Positions 17,842 to 25,794 of a stretch of DNA of 45,415 bases are shown piece after piece (within the stretch, counting starts at the first letter, position 1; every line of letters starts with the position of its first letter). A model generated the notes under the pieces. The model was not told the DNA's origin, ran no database searches, and was given only the letters and a program-made list of their open reading frames with translations. This DNA comes from Candidatus Fibrimonadaceae bacterium (GTDB taxonomy: Bacteria > Fibrobacterota > Fibrobacteria > Fibrobacterales > Fibrobacteraceae). The translations under genes and the position numbers were made by a program. The stretch is from the NCBI GenBank assembly GCA_031281265.1, contig JAITFO010000096.1, positions 1 to 45,415 of the forward strand, written 5' to 3'.

Positions 17842-18853
17842 ACCCCTCTACATTCCGCAATTGTTCGGCGGAAAGCTCAGGAGGGGTTGTGTTTATGTAT
17901 ATGCCAGTGCCAAGTTCAAAGCCGGCTGGCTTCATCAGGCGAGGGGTAATCGCTATGTGCCAATGGAAATAACGCACATCGCCGTCTGGAGTTGGAACGG
18001 TTCTAAAATAGTAATTATAATCGGGGTCTTTTAGCAAGATATATATTTTTTTCAAAATCACCTGAAGAATAGAGGCTAAATCTTCCATTTCCTCTGTGCT
18101 TATAGTGCCAAACAAAGCTGAATGTTTTAACGGGCAAATACGTACCTCGTAAGGATACCTAGCGGCAAAAGGGCAAAACGCTATAAAATGCTTACTAACC
18201 GTCACTACCCTATCCCCCGCTTCAAGTTCTCTTTTTATAAGGTCGCAAAAAATGCAGGTACCGTAGGTGTTAAAAGCGCGGCGGGCATAAGTTAGGCTGT
18301 CTGTTATGTGCGTGGACAAAACGTGGGTAGCTATTATTTGCGAATGCGGGTGTTCAAGAGAAGCGCCAGCCGTAGCTCCATAATTTTTGAATATATTTAC
18401 CATTGCGATGTTAGGGTCATGCGACAAAGCGATGAATCTTTCCTTATATGATTTTATTATTTCATAAACCTCGGATTTTTCCATAAACACCAAATTTGCA
18501 TTGTGTTTGGGGCTTTCAATTATAACTTCCGCAGCCCCATATCCTTGGGCTAGCAGATGTATTTTGGAAACTCGCTGCCTTTGCAGCAAAGTATCTGGAA
18601 TTTGCTCTGGGCGGCTCACAGCGGCAAATATATTTGGCACTGAACGCAATATCCAAGAATTTCCGTTTTTAATTTCATAAGTGGACGTTTGGCATTTATG
18701 CTCATTGCCTGTGCAAAAAGGGCAATCCGGGTTATGCTCCGGCAGAGCAGTTTTATTCTTTGCTGTAGAGGCGTAATCCGCAGGGCGCTTAGCTCTCTCG
18801 GATGATATTATCACCCATTCTCCGTTCACTACGTTTTGGCGGTATTCAGACAT
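17840..18853 (-). CDS. galT: galactose-1-phosphate uridylyltransferase family protein (GalT-like)
   Basis: This 337-residue HIT-superfamily nucleotidyltransferase has the zinc-site motif CPFC (residues 44-47) and a second CIFC near 203. The catalytic triad motif HPHSQ (H168, H170) carries the covalent uridylyl or adenylyl intermediate. FHWHIAITPR near residue 300 also fits GalT. GalT exchanges UDP between glucose and galactose 1-phosphates in the Leloir pathway. Related enzymes act on ADP-glucose, and the two cannot be separated here. A -10 box ends 9 nt before the ATG and no Shine-Dalgarno site is visible. Its transcript points at nif but a terminator intervenes. Confidence 0.87.
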   Translation of the reverse strand: MSEYRQNVVNGEWVIISSERAKRPADYASTAKNKTALPEHNPDCPFCTGNEHKCQTSTYEIKNGNSWILRSVPNIFAAVSRPEQIPDTLLQRQRVSKIHLLAQGYGAAEVIIESPKHNANLVFMEKSEVYEIIKSYKERFIALSHDPNIAMVNIFKNYGATAGASLEHPHSQIIATHVLSTHITDSLTYARRAFNTYGTCIFCDLIKRELEAGDRVVTVSKHFIAFCPFAARYPYEVRICPLKHSALFGTISTEEMEDLASILQVILKKIYILLKDPDYNYYFRTVPTPDGDVRYFHWHIAITPRLMKPAGFELGTGIYINTTPPELSAEQLRNVEG

Positions 18854-18862
18854 AATACTTAG

Positions 18863-18874
18863 AAGGTAGAAAAA
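18863..18874 (-). promoter_or_regulatory. -10 promoter element of galT
   Basis: On the minus strand this reads TTTTTCTACCTT, ending 9 nt before the galT ATG. The leuS promoter has the same TTTTCTACCTT form. It lies back to back with the tRNA-Ser promoter. Confidence 0.5.
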
Positions 18875-18875
18875 G

Positions 18876-18885
18876 TTTCTATATT
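18876..18885 (+). promoter_or_regulatory. -10 promoter element of tRNA-Ser
   Basis: TTTCTATATT ends 20 nt before the mature tRNA start. Because it precedes a tRNA, it supports the reading that this recurring motif is a promoter rather than a translation signal. Confidence 0.6.
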
Positions 18886-18905
18886 ACACATCGTTCTGGA
18901 GTTCT

Positions 18906-18986
18906 GGAGAACTAGGCTAATTGGTAAGTCAGCGGTCTTGAAAACCGCCGCCGTCAGGCTTGGGGGTTCGAGTCCCTCGTTCTCCG
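18906..18986 (+). tRNA. tRNA-Ser(UGA)
   Basis: The acceptor stem GGAGAAC pairs with GTTCTCC. The anticodon arm GCGGT-CTTGAAA-ACCGC gives anticodon TGA (18939-18941). The long variable arm GCC-GTCA-GGC is typical of serine tRNAs, and the T-arm contains GGTTCGAGTCC. The 3' CCA is not encoded. The rsmD start codon lies 5 nt after the discriminator base, so the two genes are almost certainly co-transcribed. A small direct repeat of GTTCTGGA precedes the gene. Confidence 0.95.
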
Positions 18987-18991
18987 CTAAA

Positions 18992-19564
18992 ATGCGAATT
19001 ATAACCGGAGATTTGCGGGGGCGCGTACTGCCGCCCCTAAAAGAAAAGGGGGTTCGCCCAACATCTTCTAAAACAAGGGAAGCTCTTTTCAATATATTAG
19101 GCTCGGTTGAGGGCTTCAATGTCTTGGATTTGTACTCGGGAACCGGCTCCATAGGTTTTGAGGCAATATCAAGAGGCGCAAAACAAGCCTCTATGGTGGA
19201 GATTTCCAGCAAACTTATGCAGGCCATAAAAGAGACTGCGGAAAAATGGAAAATCTCGGAAAAGGTGGTTTGCTTCAGGAACGACGTTCTGCGCTTTGCC
19301 ACGCAAACGTTGCAATCCCCGGAAAGATACGATTTGATTTTTGCAGACCCGCCATTTGCCAAAGAATACCCAGACCTACGAGTTTTTTTGCCGAGGTTAA
19401 GCGAAGGCGGCTTTGCCGTTTTTGAAATGCCTTCAAGAAATATGCCGGAATGGGCAGGCGAAGCTACTAAGGTCAGGAATTACGGGGAGTCCAGCTTAGC
19501 GGTATTTCAATCCTCTTTGTGCTCGCATTTATCGCCCTCGCTCTCGGTTTCCAGCGTGCAGTGA
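18992..19564 (+). CDS. rsmD: 16S rRNA (guanine966-N2)-methyltransferase RsmD
   Basis: This 190-residue SAM methyltransferase begins with the family signature MRIITGDLRGRVLPPLKEKG and RPTSSKTREALFNIL. The SAM-binding motif is VLDLYSGTGSIGFEAISRGA and the catalytic DPPF lies in LIFADPPF. It methylates G966 of 16S rRNA during 30S assembly. I placed the start at 18992 because the longer frame would run into the tRNA. No ribosome site is possible, since the upstream bases are the tRNA acceptor. The last ~19 residues overlap the 3' end of the opposite-strand cation exporter, so the C-terminus is slightly extended. Confidence 0.92.
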   Translation: MRIITGDLRGRVLPPLKEKGVRPTSSKTREALFNILGSVEGFNVLDLYSGTGSIGFEAISRGAKQASMVEISSKLMQAIKETAEKWKISEKVVCFRNDVLRFATQTLQSPERYDLIFADPPFAKEYPDLRVFLPRLSEGGFAVFEMPSRNMPEWAGEATKVRNYGESSLAVFQSSLCSHLSPSLSVSSVQ

Positions 19565-20448
19565 TTTATGCCAAAATGCAAGGCTTCGTGGCGAATTTCA
19601 TCTTTAACTTTTGGAATGTCGCCAAGCGATATTTCGTTTTTGAGAACTATATGCGCGGTCAAGGCGGTTTGCGTTGTGGAGAGTGCCCATATATGCAAAT
19701 GGTGAACGCTTTTAACACCATTTACCTTTGTTATTTCCTCTGCAACCTCTGCGAAATTTATATTGTGCGGCACACCGTCCATGCTAATCCTAAGAGTCTG
19801 CTTTAGCAGCACCCAAGTGCTTATGAAAATCACAGCCGCAACCACAATGCTAACCACGCTGTCTATCCAGTAAAAACCCGACACCATTATTATAGCACCG
19901 GAAACCACCACGCCAACAGACACAAGGGCATCCGCCATCAAGTGCAGATACGCGCCCTTTACATTCAAATCCTTTTCTTTGCTGCTGAAAAAAAGCATCG
20001 CGGTAAAACCGTTTATAAAAAAAACTATACCCGCCGTGATCATCACAACTTTCCCATCTATCTCCACAGGCGAGGAAATTCTCTCAATAGCCTCATAAAC
20101 TATAGCGGCTATCGCAAACATCAGGATAACCGCATTTGCAAGCGCGGCTAAAATAGTCGCTTTTTTGTAACCGTAGGTGTATTTTTGGGTGGGCTTTGCC
20201 AACGCAAGGCGGAACGCCAAAAGCGCTATTACAAGGCTTGCGGTATCCGCCAAATTGTGACCTGCATCTGCTAAAACCGCGAGCGAACCGCTTAGATAAC
20301 CTACTGTGGCTTCTACCGCAGTAAAAGTTATATTTAGCGCAATGCCCCATATAAAGGCTCTCCGCACGTTTTGAATATCAAAATGCGAATGGCTGTGACC
20401 GTGGTGCTCGTGCCCATGCTCGTGACTGTGGCTGTGTTCACCTTCCAT
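19507..20448 (-). CDS. cation diffusion facilitator (CzcD/ZitB-type zinc exporter)
   Basis: This 313-residue inner-membrane protein opens with a His-rich metal-binding stretch (residues 5-22, HSHEHGHEHHGHSHSH). It has six predicted membrane helices with the metal-site HxxxD motifs AGHNLADT in helix 2 and HLMADAL in helix 5, and a cytoplasmic C-terminal domain (GVKSVHHLHIWAL). CDF proteins export Zn, Co or Cd in exchange for protons; Zn is the likeliest substrate. It overlaps the upstream chaperone gene by 11 nt, so the two form an operon, and it converges on rsmD with a 58-nt antisense overlap. Confidence 0.92.
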   Translation of the reverse strand: MEGEHSHSHEHGHEHHGHSHSHFDIQNVRRAFIWGIALNITFTAVEATVGYLSGSLAVLADAGHNLADTASLVIALLAFRLALAKPTQKYTYGYKKATILAALANAVILMFAIAAIVYEAIERISSPVEIDGKVVMITAGIVFFINGFTAMLFFSSKEKDLNVKGAYLHLMADALVSVGVVVSGAIIMVSGFYWIDSVVSIVVAAVIFISTWVLLKQTLRISMDGVPHNINFAEVAEEITKVNGVKSVHHLHIWALSTTQTALTAHIVLKNEISLGDIPKVKDEIRHEALHFGINHCTLETESEGDKCEHKED

Positions 20449-20953
20449 TTAAATAGTCCAGCACTTTTTGAGTTAAATCGTTTTCGTTCTTCCAAAAGAG
20501 TACAGCACCTGTAGCCCTATCCAAAACATAATCGTAGCCCTCGCTCAGAGCTATTTCCGTCACGGCCTTTTTTATCAAGGCTATTATTGGGGCACTGACT
20601 TTTTCGTTCTCTGTCAAAAGTTCGCCTTTCCTACCGTAGATTTTTTCGATGAATTTTTTCAACTCTGTATCTCTGCGAGCAAATTCCGCTTCCAATTCCC
20701 TTTTCTGCTCATCCGAGAGCATTAAACTCTGCTTTTCCAATCTCTCTTTTACATAGCCTAGTTCTTTTTGCAACAAGTTTGCCTGCTGTTCCCACTTTGC
20801 CACTTGGCGGTCGTATTCTTCCTGAGCTTTTTTTGTGCCTTTATAACCTTCAAATATCAGCTTGGAATCCACATGGGCAACGCGCATCCCATCTGCCGCC
20901 TGTGCTGCACAGGCGAGTAAGAGAATAACAAGGATTTTTTTTTGCAGAAGCAT
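20438..20953 (-). CDS. periplasmic Skp/OmpH-family chaperone
   Basis: This 171-residue protein has a signal peptide (cleavage probably after AAQA-A, near residue 20), then MRVAHVDSKLIFEGYKGTKK, the usual OmpH start. A long charged coiled coil (about 40-130) follows, with a short C-terminal strand region VLDYLNGR. Skp-like trimers hold unfolded outer-membrane proteins in the periplasm. A -10 box ends 6 nt before the ATG with no ribosome site, suggesting a leaderless transcript. Confidence 0.85.
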   Translation of the reverse strand: MLLQKKILVILLLACAAQAADGMRVAHVDSKLIFEGYKGTKKAQEEYDRQVAKWEQQANLLQKELGYVKERLEKQSLMLSDEQKRELEAEFARRDTELKKFIEKIYGRKGELLTENEKVSAPIIALIKKAVTEIALSEGYDYVLDRATGAVLFWKNENDLTQKVLDYLNGR

Positions 20954-20959
20954 AGTGGG

Positions 20960-20965
20960 AAAATA
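20960..20965 (-). promoter_or_regulatory. -10 promoter element of the skp-like gene
   Basis: The minus-strand TATTTT ends 6 nt before the ATG at 20953. Confidence 0.4.
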
Positions 20966-20969
20966 GTTA

Positions 20970-21596
20970 TTAGTGTACGGTCTTTGTCAAATTTTTTGTG
21001 TTATTGGCAATCGCAGCAAAAGCGGTTATGCCTTCTGCGCAAAATTTTGACACCAACATAGCTACGTAACCCAAAATTGCCATGAAAATTGGGGTGAACA
21101 CAATAGTAACTCCCGCATTGATATTTGGGATGGCATTTTTCGCGATATCAAAGGCCACAATTCCAAACAATACAAAGCACGGTGCCAAACTTATGAAAAC
21201 AATGCCTATATACTCGCCTGCTGTTTTGATATAGTCAGCAATTAGAGGTATTGCCACAAACTCGTTGCCTTCCTTAAGCAGAGTATCAATTTTTTCCATC
21301 CTGTTCAAAAAAACCTGAAACCCAAGGCAAAAAGAAAACGCAATGGAAAGCCACATGAGAACAAGACATATAGAAATGCCAATCGACTGATATTTAAAAA
21401 CATCAATGGCAAGCGCAAATCCCAGCAGAAATAAAGGAATGAACAAACTAGCTACGGCGTGAAGCAAATAGAGCACCCAAAACCCTTTGCGGTAAATAAC
21501 CCCGTTGTCAATCAAATTCAACACAGGTTTTATAAAACTTGCAAGTTTATTGCCTTGATTGGCTTGAATATTCTCAGGGTACATAGAAACATTCAT
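20970..21596 (-). CDS. membrane protein of unknown function
   Basis: This 208-residue protein has four hydrophobic segments: near WVLYLLHAVASLFIPLFLLG, ISICLVLMWLSIAFSFCLGF, IGIVFISLAPCFVLFGIVAF and IVFTPIFMAILGYVAMLVSK. A short soluble N-terminus precedes them. I do not recognise a family. The ATG at 21596 has AAGGAG at good spacing and a promoter motif at 21624-21634; the longer frame starting at 21668 would read through that promoter and overlap the toxin gene. It is a single-gene unit between the TA pair and the skp-like gene. Confidence 0.75.
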   Translation of the reverse strand: MNVSMYPENIQANQGNKLASFIKPVLNLIDNGVIYRKGFWVLYLLHAVASLFIPLFLLGFALAIDVFKYQSIGISICLVLMWLSIAFSFCLGFQVFLNRMEKIDTLLKEGNEFVAIPLIADYIKTAGEYIGIVFISLAPCFVLFGIVAFDIAKNAIPNINAGVTIVFTPIFMAILGYVAMLVSKFCAEGITAFAAIANNTKNLTKTVH

Positions 21597-21623
21597 AAAA
21601 ACACTCCTTTTTTCTCCTATGGG

Positions 21624-21634
21624 AATATAGTAAA
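21624..21634 (-). promoter_or_regulatory. -10 promoter element for the membrane protein gene
   Basis: On the minus strand this reads TTTACTATATT, with a ~20-nt leader carrying AAGGAG before the ATG at 21596. Confidence 0.55.
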
Positions 21635-21655
21635 TGCTGAGAGAGCCCCTTTTGC

Positions 21656-22060
21656 CTACCGCAGCCAATTTGTAATTTTAAGCCCGTTAATACCTAAAAA
21701 GTGCCGCTCATTGTTTGTAACCAAGGTATATCCATGCGCAATGCATGAGGCAGCAATTAAAATATCAGCATCCTCAATTTGCTGACCTTGTTGTTTTTTG
21801 TAAGCATAAATATTTGCAGCAATATCTAAAGTTTTCGTATCCATATCATCTATGCCAAGCATATTGCAAAGGCGTTCAAAAGTAGCTAACTTTACCAGTG
21901 CATTTTTATCTATCAGCCCTCGTTTAACTTCGTAATATACAATAGGTAAAATAACTACGCCATCTCCTTTTTTAACTTCATAATATATACGTTCTTTAAG
22001 TTCTTTATCGCCTCGCAATAAATAAGAAATTATGTTTGTATCCAAAGCATAACAACTCAT
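21656..22060 (-). CDS. vapC: VapC-family PIN-domain toxin
   Basis: This 134-residue PIN ribonuclease has the N-terminal motif YALDTNIISYLLRG with the first catalytic Asp, a middle acidic site in PIVYYEVKRGL, and the C-terminal cluster IEDADILIAASCIAHGYTLV followed by TNNERHF, the classical VapC ending. VapC toxins cut initiator tRNA or rRNA. It overlaps the antitoxin gene by 4 nt (ATGA). It is a different PIN subgroup from the toxin at 188-586. Confidence 0.92.
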   Translation of the reverse strand: MSCYALDTNIISYLLRGDKELKERIYYEVKKGDGVVILPIVYYEVKRGLIDKNALVKLATFERLCNMLGIDDMDTKTLDIAANIYAYKKQQGQQIEDADILIAASCIAHGYTLVTNNERHFLGINGLKITNWLR

Positions 22061-22290
22061 AAATCAACTGGTCGTGAAAAATTAACTCGTTCAAAAGTTT
22101 CTGGAATTTCTTCATCACTAGCATTTATCGCATCAAAAAATTCCTGAAAGGCTATTAGTTGTTCATTTTTTGAGTATTCTTTTATAGGTTCGTCAAGTAC
22201 AGTTAAAATAGCACGTTTACGCTCTGGTATCTTCATCGTATCAAGCGAGATAAATTGTCCGTTTTCAAAATAACCCTGATATGCTTGCAT
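22057..22290 (-). CDS. VapB-like antitoxin
   Basis: This 77-residue protein opens MQAYQGYFENGQFISLDTMK, a short beta segment with the KIPERKRAILTVLDE pattern common in antitoxins paired with VapC. A helical acidic C-terminus for toxin binding follows. I preferred the ATG at 22290 because GGAG lies about 9 nt upstream. A promoter box at 22326-22331 gives a ~30-nt leader. Assignment rests on pattern and position. Confidence 0.82.
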   Translation of the reverse strand: MQAYQGYFENGQFISLDTMKIPERKRAILTVLDEPIKEYSKNEQLIAFQEFFDAINASDEEIPETFERVNFSRPVDL

Positions 22291-22325
22291 TGCAAGAAAC
22301 TCCAATTTTTGCCAATATCTGTATA

Positions 22326-22331
22326 AATATA
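22326..22331 (-). promoter_or_regulatory. -10 promoter element of the vapBC pair
   Basis: The minus-strand TATATT lies about 35 nt upstream of the antitoxin ATG, whose leader contains GGAG. Confidence 0.4.
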
Positions 22332-22366
22332 GATATTTCCCAACCCTCAGCTCTAGGCTCTCCGAG

Positions 22367-22394
22367 CGAAAAACTGGTCAGTATTTTCTACATT
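22367..22394 (+). promoter_or_regulatory. promoter of the chemoreceptor gene, with shared upstream element
   Basis: CGAAAAACTGGTCA (22367-22380) precedes TTTTCTACATT (22384-22394). Almost the same upstream element occurs before the lipoprotein gene at 24705. An AGGAGGGGG ribosome site lies 22419-22427. Confidence 0.5.
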
Positions 22395-22432
22395 TACCCC
22401 CTTACATCTTAGTTTCTCAGGAGGGGGTTCAA

Positions 22433-24598
22433 ATGAAAGGACTGGGCTTAAAAATTAAGTTCATGTTGATAATGATAGCTATCAGCTTATTTTGCGCCGG
22501 CGCAGTAGGCTTGGTAATATTGTTCAAGGCTTGGGATAGCATCGAAGACCTATCTAAGCATTACGCTAGAAATGCTTCCGAGGCGGCTGCCTCAAATATA
22601 GGGAAGTATTTAGAGCCTTATTGGTTCACCGTAGAAACCTTAGGGCAAATAATGGAACGCTACAAAGATTTGCCGCTAGACGAGCGGCGAAGTTTTTTCA
22701 ACGCCACCCTTGAGGCTATGGTTCGGGAAAATCCGGATATCCTAGCTGCCTGGTGCAACTTTGAACCCAATACTTTGGAAGGCAATGATTCGCGATACAT
22801 AGGTGCTTCCGGAACCTTGCCCAGCGGGCGTTTTACACCCTATTGGTTCAGAACACTATCTGGTATAAAAGTGGAAACGCTGGATGCCTACGACAAATCC
22901 GAAGATGATGCTTATTATACGTTGGTCAAAAAATCCGGAACCACAACGCTCTTTGACCCGTATTTCTATAACGTGAATGGAAAACAGGTTTTGATAACCT
23001 CGCTCGCCGTGCCAATACGCTCGGAAAAAGGCACTATTATAGGAATTGTTGGCCTTGATATTCAAATTGAAGAAATTCAGAAGATTTCCCAATCCAACAA
23101 ACCATACGACGATGCTTTCATCGCGGTGTTCAGCAACAACGGCACAGTGACAGCCCATTTTGACCCCAGTCGCATAGGGAGAAAATTGCAGGAATCGGAA
23201 AGGGATATGCTGGGGCCATACTTAGAAGATTATATAAGAGCACTCAAAGCGGGGAGGCCATTTTCCTTTGTTAGATATACTCCGGCAATAAACTCGGACA
23301 TGACCTTTTTCTTTTCCCCAATTCAGGTTGATAAATCCAATACCCCTTGGAGCCTTGCGGTGGCGGTTTCAACCAAAACCGTCATGGCACCGGTGTACGA
23401 CATGATACGAGTTGCCGTTATGATAAGCATAGCCATACTTATAGTGGCAATAATAGTTGCAGTGCTAATGTCCGACTCCATCAGCAAACCCATTGTAAAA
23501 GTTACCAGCATCATCAAGGATATTTCCGAGGGAGAAGGCGATTTGACTCAGAACATAAAGGTACAATCCACGGATGAGGTAGGCGATTTGGCTCGCTATT
23601 TCAACAAGCTCATGGAAGTGCTGCGAAAGCCAATAGGAGAGACCAAAAAAGTTGTGGAGCATCTCGCTTCCTCGTCAAAAGAGCTTTCCTCTGTTTCTAG
23701 CGACCTTTCCGCATCATCGGAAGAGACGGTTAGCACGGCTTCCACCGTTGCCAGCACCGCCGAAGAGATGGCCGTGAACATCAACGCCATGGCAGGCGGG
23801 GCCGAACAGGCGAGCGTGAACGCAAACGAAGTTGCAGGCGCGGCGGAGCAGATGTCCACTAATATGAACACCATAGCCGCAGCCATCGAAGAGATGAGCG
23901 CAAGCATTAATGAGATATCCAGCAATGCCGTGGATGCGCGCAAGGTGGCTGGTTATGCAACAACTAAATCCAGCGAGGCAACTTCCACCATGAACAGGCT
24001 TGGCGTAGCCGCCAAAGAGATAGGGAAGGTCACCGATGTGATAAAAAAAATCGCGGATAAAACCAACCTTTTGGCATTGAACGCAACCATAGAAGCGGCA
24101 AGCGCGGGCGAAGCTGGCAAAGGCTTTGCGGTGGTAGCTGGAGAAATAAAGGAGCTTGCCAACCAGAGCGCAGTGAGCGCAGACGATATAGCCCGCAGGA
24201 TAGACAGCATTCAGGATGAGACGAGCAATGCGGTAGAGGTTATACGGGATGTTTCCGAGATAATAGTCAAGATTAACCTATCTGTTGAAGCCATAGCTGG
24301 ACACGTTGGGCAGCAGACAAAGGCGAGCAACGAGATTGCAAGCAATGTTTCCCAAGCGAACGCGGGTGCAAAACGCGTGGCGAGTGCCATAGGCGAGGTT
24401 GCCAAAGGCAGCCGTGATATTGCCCGCAACGCGAGCGAGGCAGCAGCCGGAGCTACCCACGTGAGCCAGAATGTATCCAGCATGAGGGAGGTAGCCCGCA
24501 AGTCCAGCGTGGGAGCTTCCCAACTGAACGGCTCCGCAGAAGATTTGTTTAAAATGGCGGAGCAGCTGCGGGTTGTAATGAGTAAGTTCAAGGTATAG
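22433..24598 (+). CDS. methyl-accepting chemotaxis protein with dCache sensor
   Basis: This 721-residue transmembrane receptor has TM1 at about 8-31 and a large periplasmic double-Cache-like domain (35-315, including IGIVGLDIQIEEIQ). TM2 lies at about 323-345, HAMP at 346-400, and a long coiled-coil signalling domain runs to the end. The conserved hairpin tip is NLLALNATIEAASAGEAGKG then FAVVAGEIKELANQS near 545-580. It has no C-terminal CheR-tethering pentapeptide. Such receptors control CheA. The ligand is unknown; dCache domains commonly bind amino acids or organic acids. Confidence 0.93.
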   Translation: MKGLGLKIKFMLIMIAISLFCAGAVGLVILFKAWDSIEDLSKHYARNASEAAASNIGKYLEPYWFTVETLGQIMERYKDLPLDERRSFFNATLEAMVRENPDILAAWCNFEPNTLEGNDSRYIGASGTLPSGRFTPYWFRTLSGIKVETLDAYDKSEDDAYYTLVKKSGTTTLFDPYFYNVNGKQVLITSLAVPIRSEKGTIIGIVGLDIQIEEIQKISQSNKPYDDAFIAVFSNNGTVTAHFDPSRIGRKLQESERDMLGPYLEDYIRALKAGRPFSFVRYTPAINSDMTFFFSPIQVDKSNTPWSLAVAVSTKTVMAPVYDMIRVAVMISIAILIVAIIVAVLMSDSISKPIVKVTSIIKDISEGEGDLTQNIKVQSTDEVGDLARYFNKLMEVLRKPIGETKKVVEHLASSSKELSSVSSDLSASSEETVSTASTVASTAEEMAVNINAMAGGAEQASVNANEVAGAAEQMSTNMNTIAAAIEEMSASINEISSNAVDARKVAGYATTKSSEATSTMNRLGVAAKEIGKVTDVIKKIADKTNLLALNATIEAASAGEAGKGFAVVAGEIKELANQSAVSADDIARRIDSIQDETSNAVEVIRDVSEIIVKINLSVEAIAGHVGQQTKASNEIASNVSQANAGAKRVASAIGEVAKGSRDIARNASEAAAGATHVSQNVSSMREVARKSSVGASQLNGSAEDLFKMAEQLRVVMSKFKV

Positions 24599-24614
24599 CA
24601 GCACCCCCCGTTAG

Positions 24615-24639
24615 CCCTCCGGGCGGAAAAAACGGAGGG
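24615..24639 (+). terminator. hairpin after the chemoreceptor gene
   Basis: CCCTCCG (24615-24621) pairs with CGGAGGG (24633-24639) around an 11-nt A-rich loop. There is no immediate T-run; a T-run comes about 20 nt later and is part of the next promoter. It may be a factor-dependent or weak terminator. Confidence 0.4.
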
Positions 24640-24646
24640 AGCCCTT

Positions 24647-24673
24647 CGAAAAACTGTCATTTTTTTCTATATT
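24647..24673 (+). promoter_or_regulatory. promoter of the DUF2135-like lipoprotein gene
   Basis: CGAAAAACTGTCA (24647-24659) is followed by TTTTTCTATATT ending at 24673. Leader and AGGAG site follow before ATG 24705. Confidence 0.55.
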
Positions 24674-24704
24674 TATACCTGTTTAACACAATAGGAGTTT
24701 TACT

Positions 24705-25760
24705 ATGAAAACTAAACGTTTTTCATTTTTGGCAAGCCTATTTCTTGCTGCAGCATTAACGCTTTCTTGCTCGGATGGCAATTCTTGGTGGGATGAATTT
24801 AAGAAAGAATTAGGCAACGGCATTAAAGAGAGCTTAAACTTAAAATTCGACAGGATAACTGGAAGCAACCTTTTGCAAAATGGTAAACTGGGATTTACGA
24901 GCAATAGCGATGGTTTTCCTGATGAAGGAGATGATGTTATAGAAAGTGTGCAAATCAATGGTGCTACTCTACCTGGCGGCCCCACTTTCTTCACCGTTAC
25001 AAGCAGTGCAAAACTCAAAGTGATATATTTGCAGATTGAAGGTGAACGTGGTTTTTATCAGATAGATTTAGAAGATCCTTTGGTTCTTGCTGACGAGGAA
25101 CTAGGTCTAACAGAAAATATAGAAGCGGGAAAATATGTTTATCGGTTCGTTATCATTTTCAACCAGAGCTTAGGAGATGGCGAAGGTGATGGGGAAAGAA
25201 GGGAACGCAAATTTATAGTGAGCGGCAAAACAACGAGCGGTCAGAATGTCGAGCCTGAAGAGAAGAAATTAAAAACCATTAACGTATTGTCTGGAAAGCT
25301 GCAAATAGCACTGTCTTGGGATAATTCAGACGATGTGGATTTGTATGTTTGGACCCCTAATGGAGATAGAATATATTACTCAAATAAGGGAGTTAGGAAT
25401 GGCAAAGACTCTTTGGATATTGACTCCAATGCTAGTTGCGGTGGAGCCGGGGATAACGCTGAAAATGTAGCCATAGGCGTAGATGGGGGTGATATTCCAA
25501 CCGGGCAATACAAAATTGCAGTTCACTTATTTTTAAAATGCTCCGATACTCCTAGAAGTGGAGCCTCTTTCAGAGTGACTGCCGCTTATGATGGCAGCTT
25601 TATCAGGGAATTTGGGGGGAAAAGCGTGAAATTCGGAGACACAGAAAGAGGTAGCGGTGTGAGCGGAATGCCAGATACTTATCCGGCAAGCGATAATTCC
25701 ACTGTTAAAAAAATTGGTATCATAAACATAAAAGAAAATGGAAGTTACGAAGTTTTATAG
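24705..25760 (+). CDS. lipoprotein with C-terminal DUF2135/YfaP-like domain
   Basis: This 351-residue secreted protein has signal peptide and lipobox LTLSC (lipidated Cys22). The middle part is beta-rich and unrecognised. From about residue 195 the segment LQIALSWDNSDDVDLYVWTP with GDRIYYSN, an acidic and glycine stretch, and GQYKIAVHLFL match the DUF2135 (YfaP) pattern, a beta-sandwich often found in surface or Ca-binding proteins. AGGAG precedes the ATG. It is monocistronic, with the leuS promoter straight after. Its function is unknown. Confidence 0.82.
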   Translation: MKTKRFSFLASLFLAAALTLSCSDGNSWWDEFKKELGNGIKESLNLKFDRITGSNLLQNGKLGFTSNSDGFPDEGDDVIESVQINGATLPGGPTFFTVTSSAKLKVIYLQIEGERGFYQIDLEDPLVLADEELGLTENIEAGKYVYRFVIIFNQSLGDGEGDGERRERKFIVSGKTTSGQNVEPEEKKLKTINVLSGKLQIALSWDNSDDVDLYVWTPNGDRIYYSNKGVRNGKDSLDIDSNASCGGAGDNAENVAIGVDGGDIPTGQYKIAVHLFLKCSDTPRSGASFRVTAAYDGSFIREFGGKSVKFGDTERGSGVSGMPDTYPASDNSTVKKIGIINIKENGSYEVL

Positions 25761-25775
25761 CGTTATAAATCTTTA

Positions 25776-25787
25776 ATTTTCTACCTT
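25776..25787 (+). promoter_or_regulatory. -10 promoter element of leuS
   Basis: ATTTTCTACCTT ends 7 nt before the leuS ATG, and no Shine-Dalgarno sequence lies between. It has the same TACCTT variant as galT. Confidence 0.5.
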
Positions 25788-25794
25788 CCTCTCC

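Noticed and set aside
18859-19362. 167-codon minus-strand frame across tRNA-Ser and rsmD.
   Set aside because: It covers a clear tRNA and the start of rsmD in antisense; no family similarity was seen.
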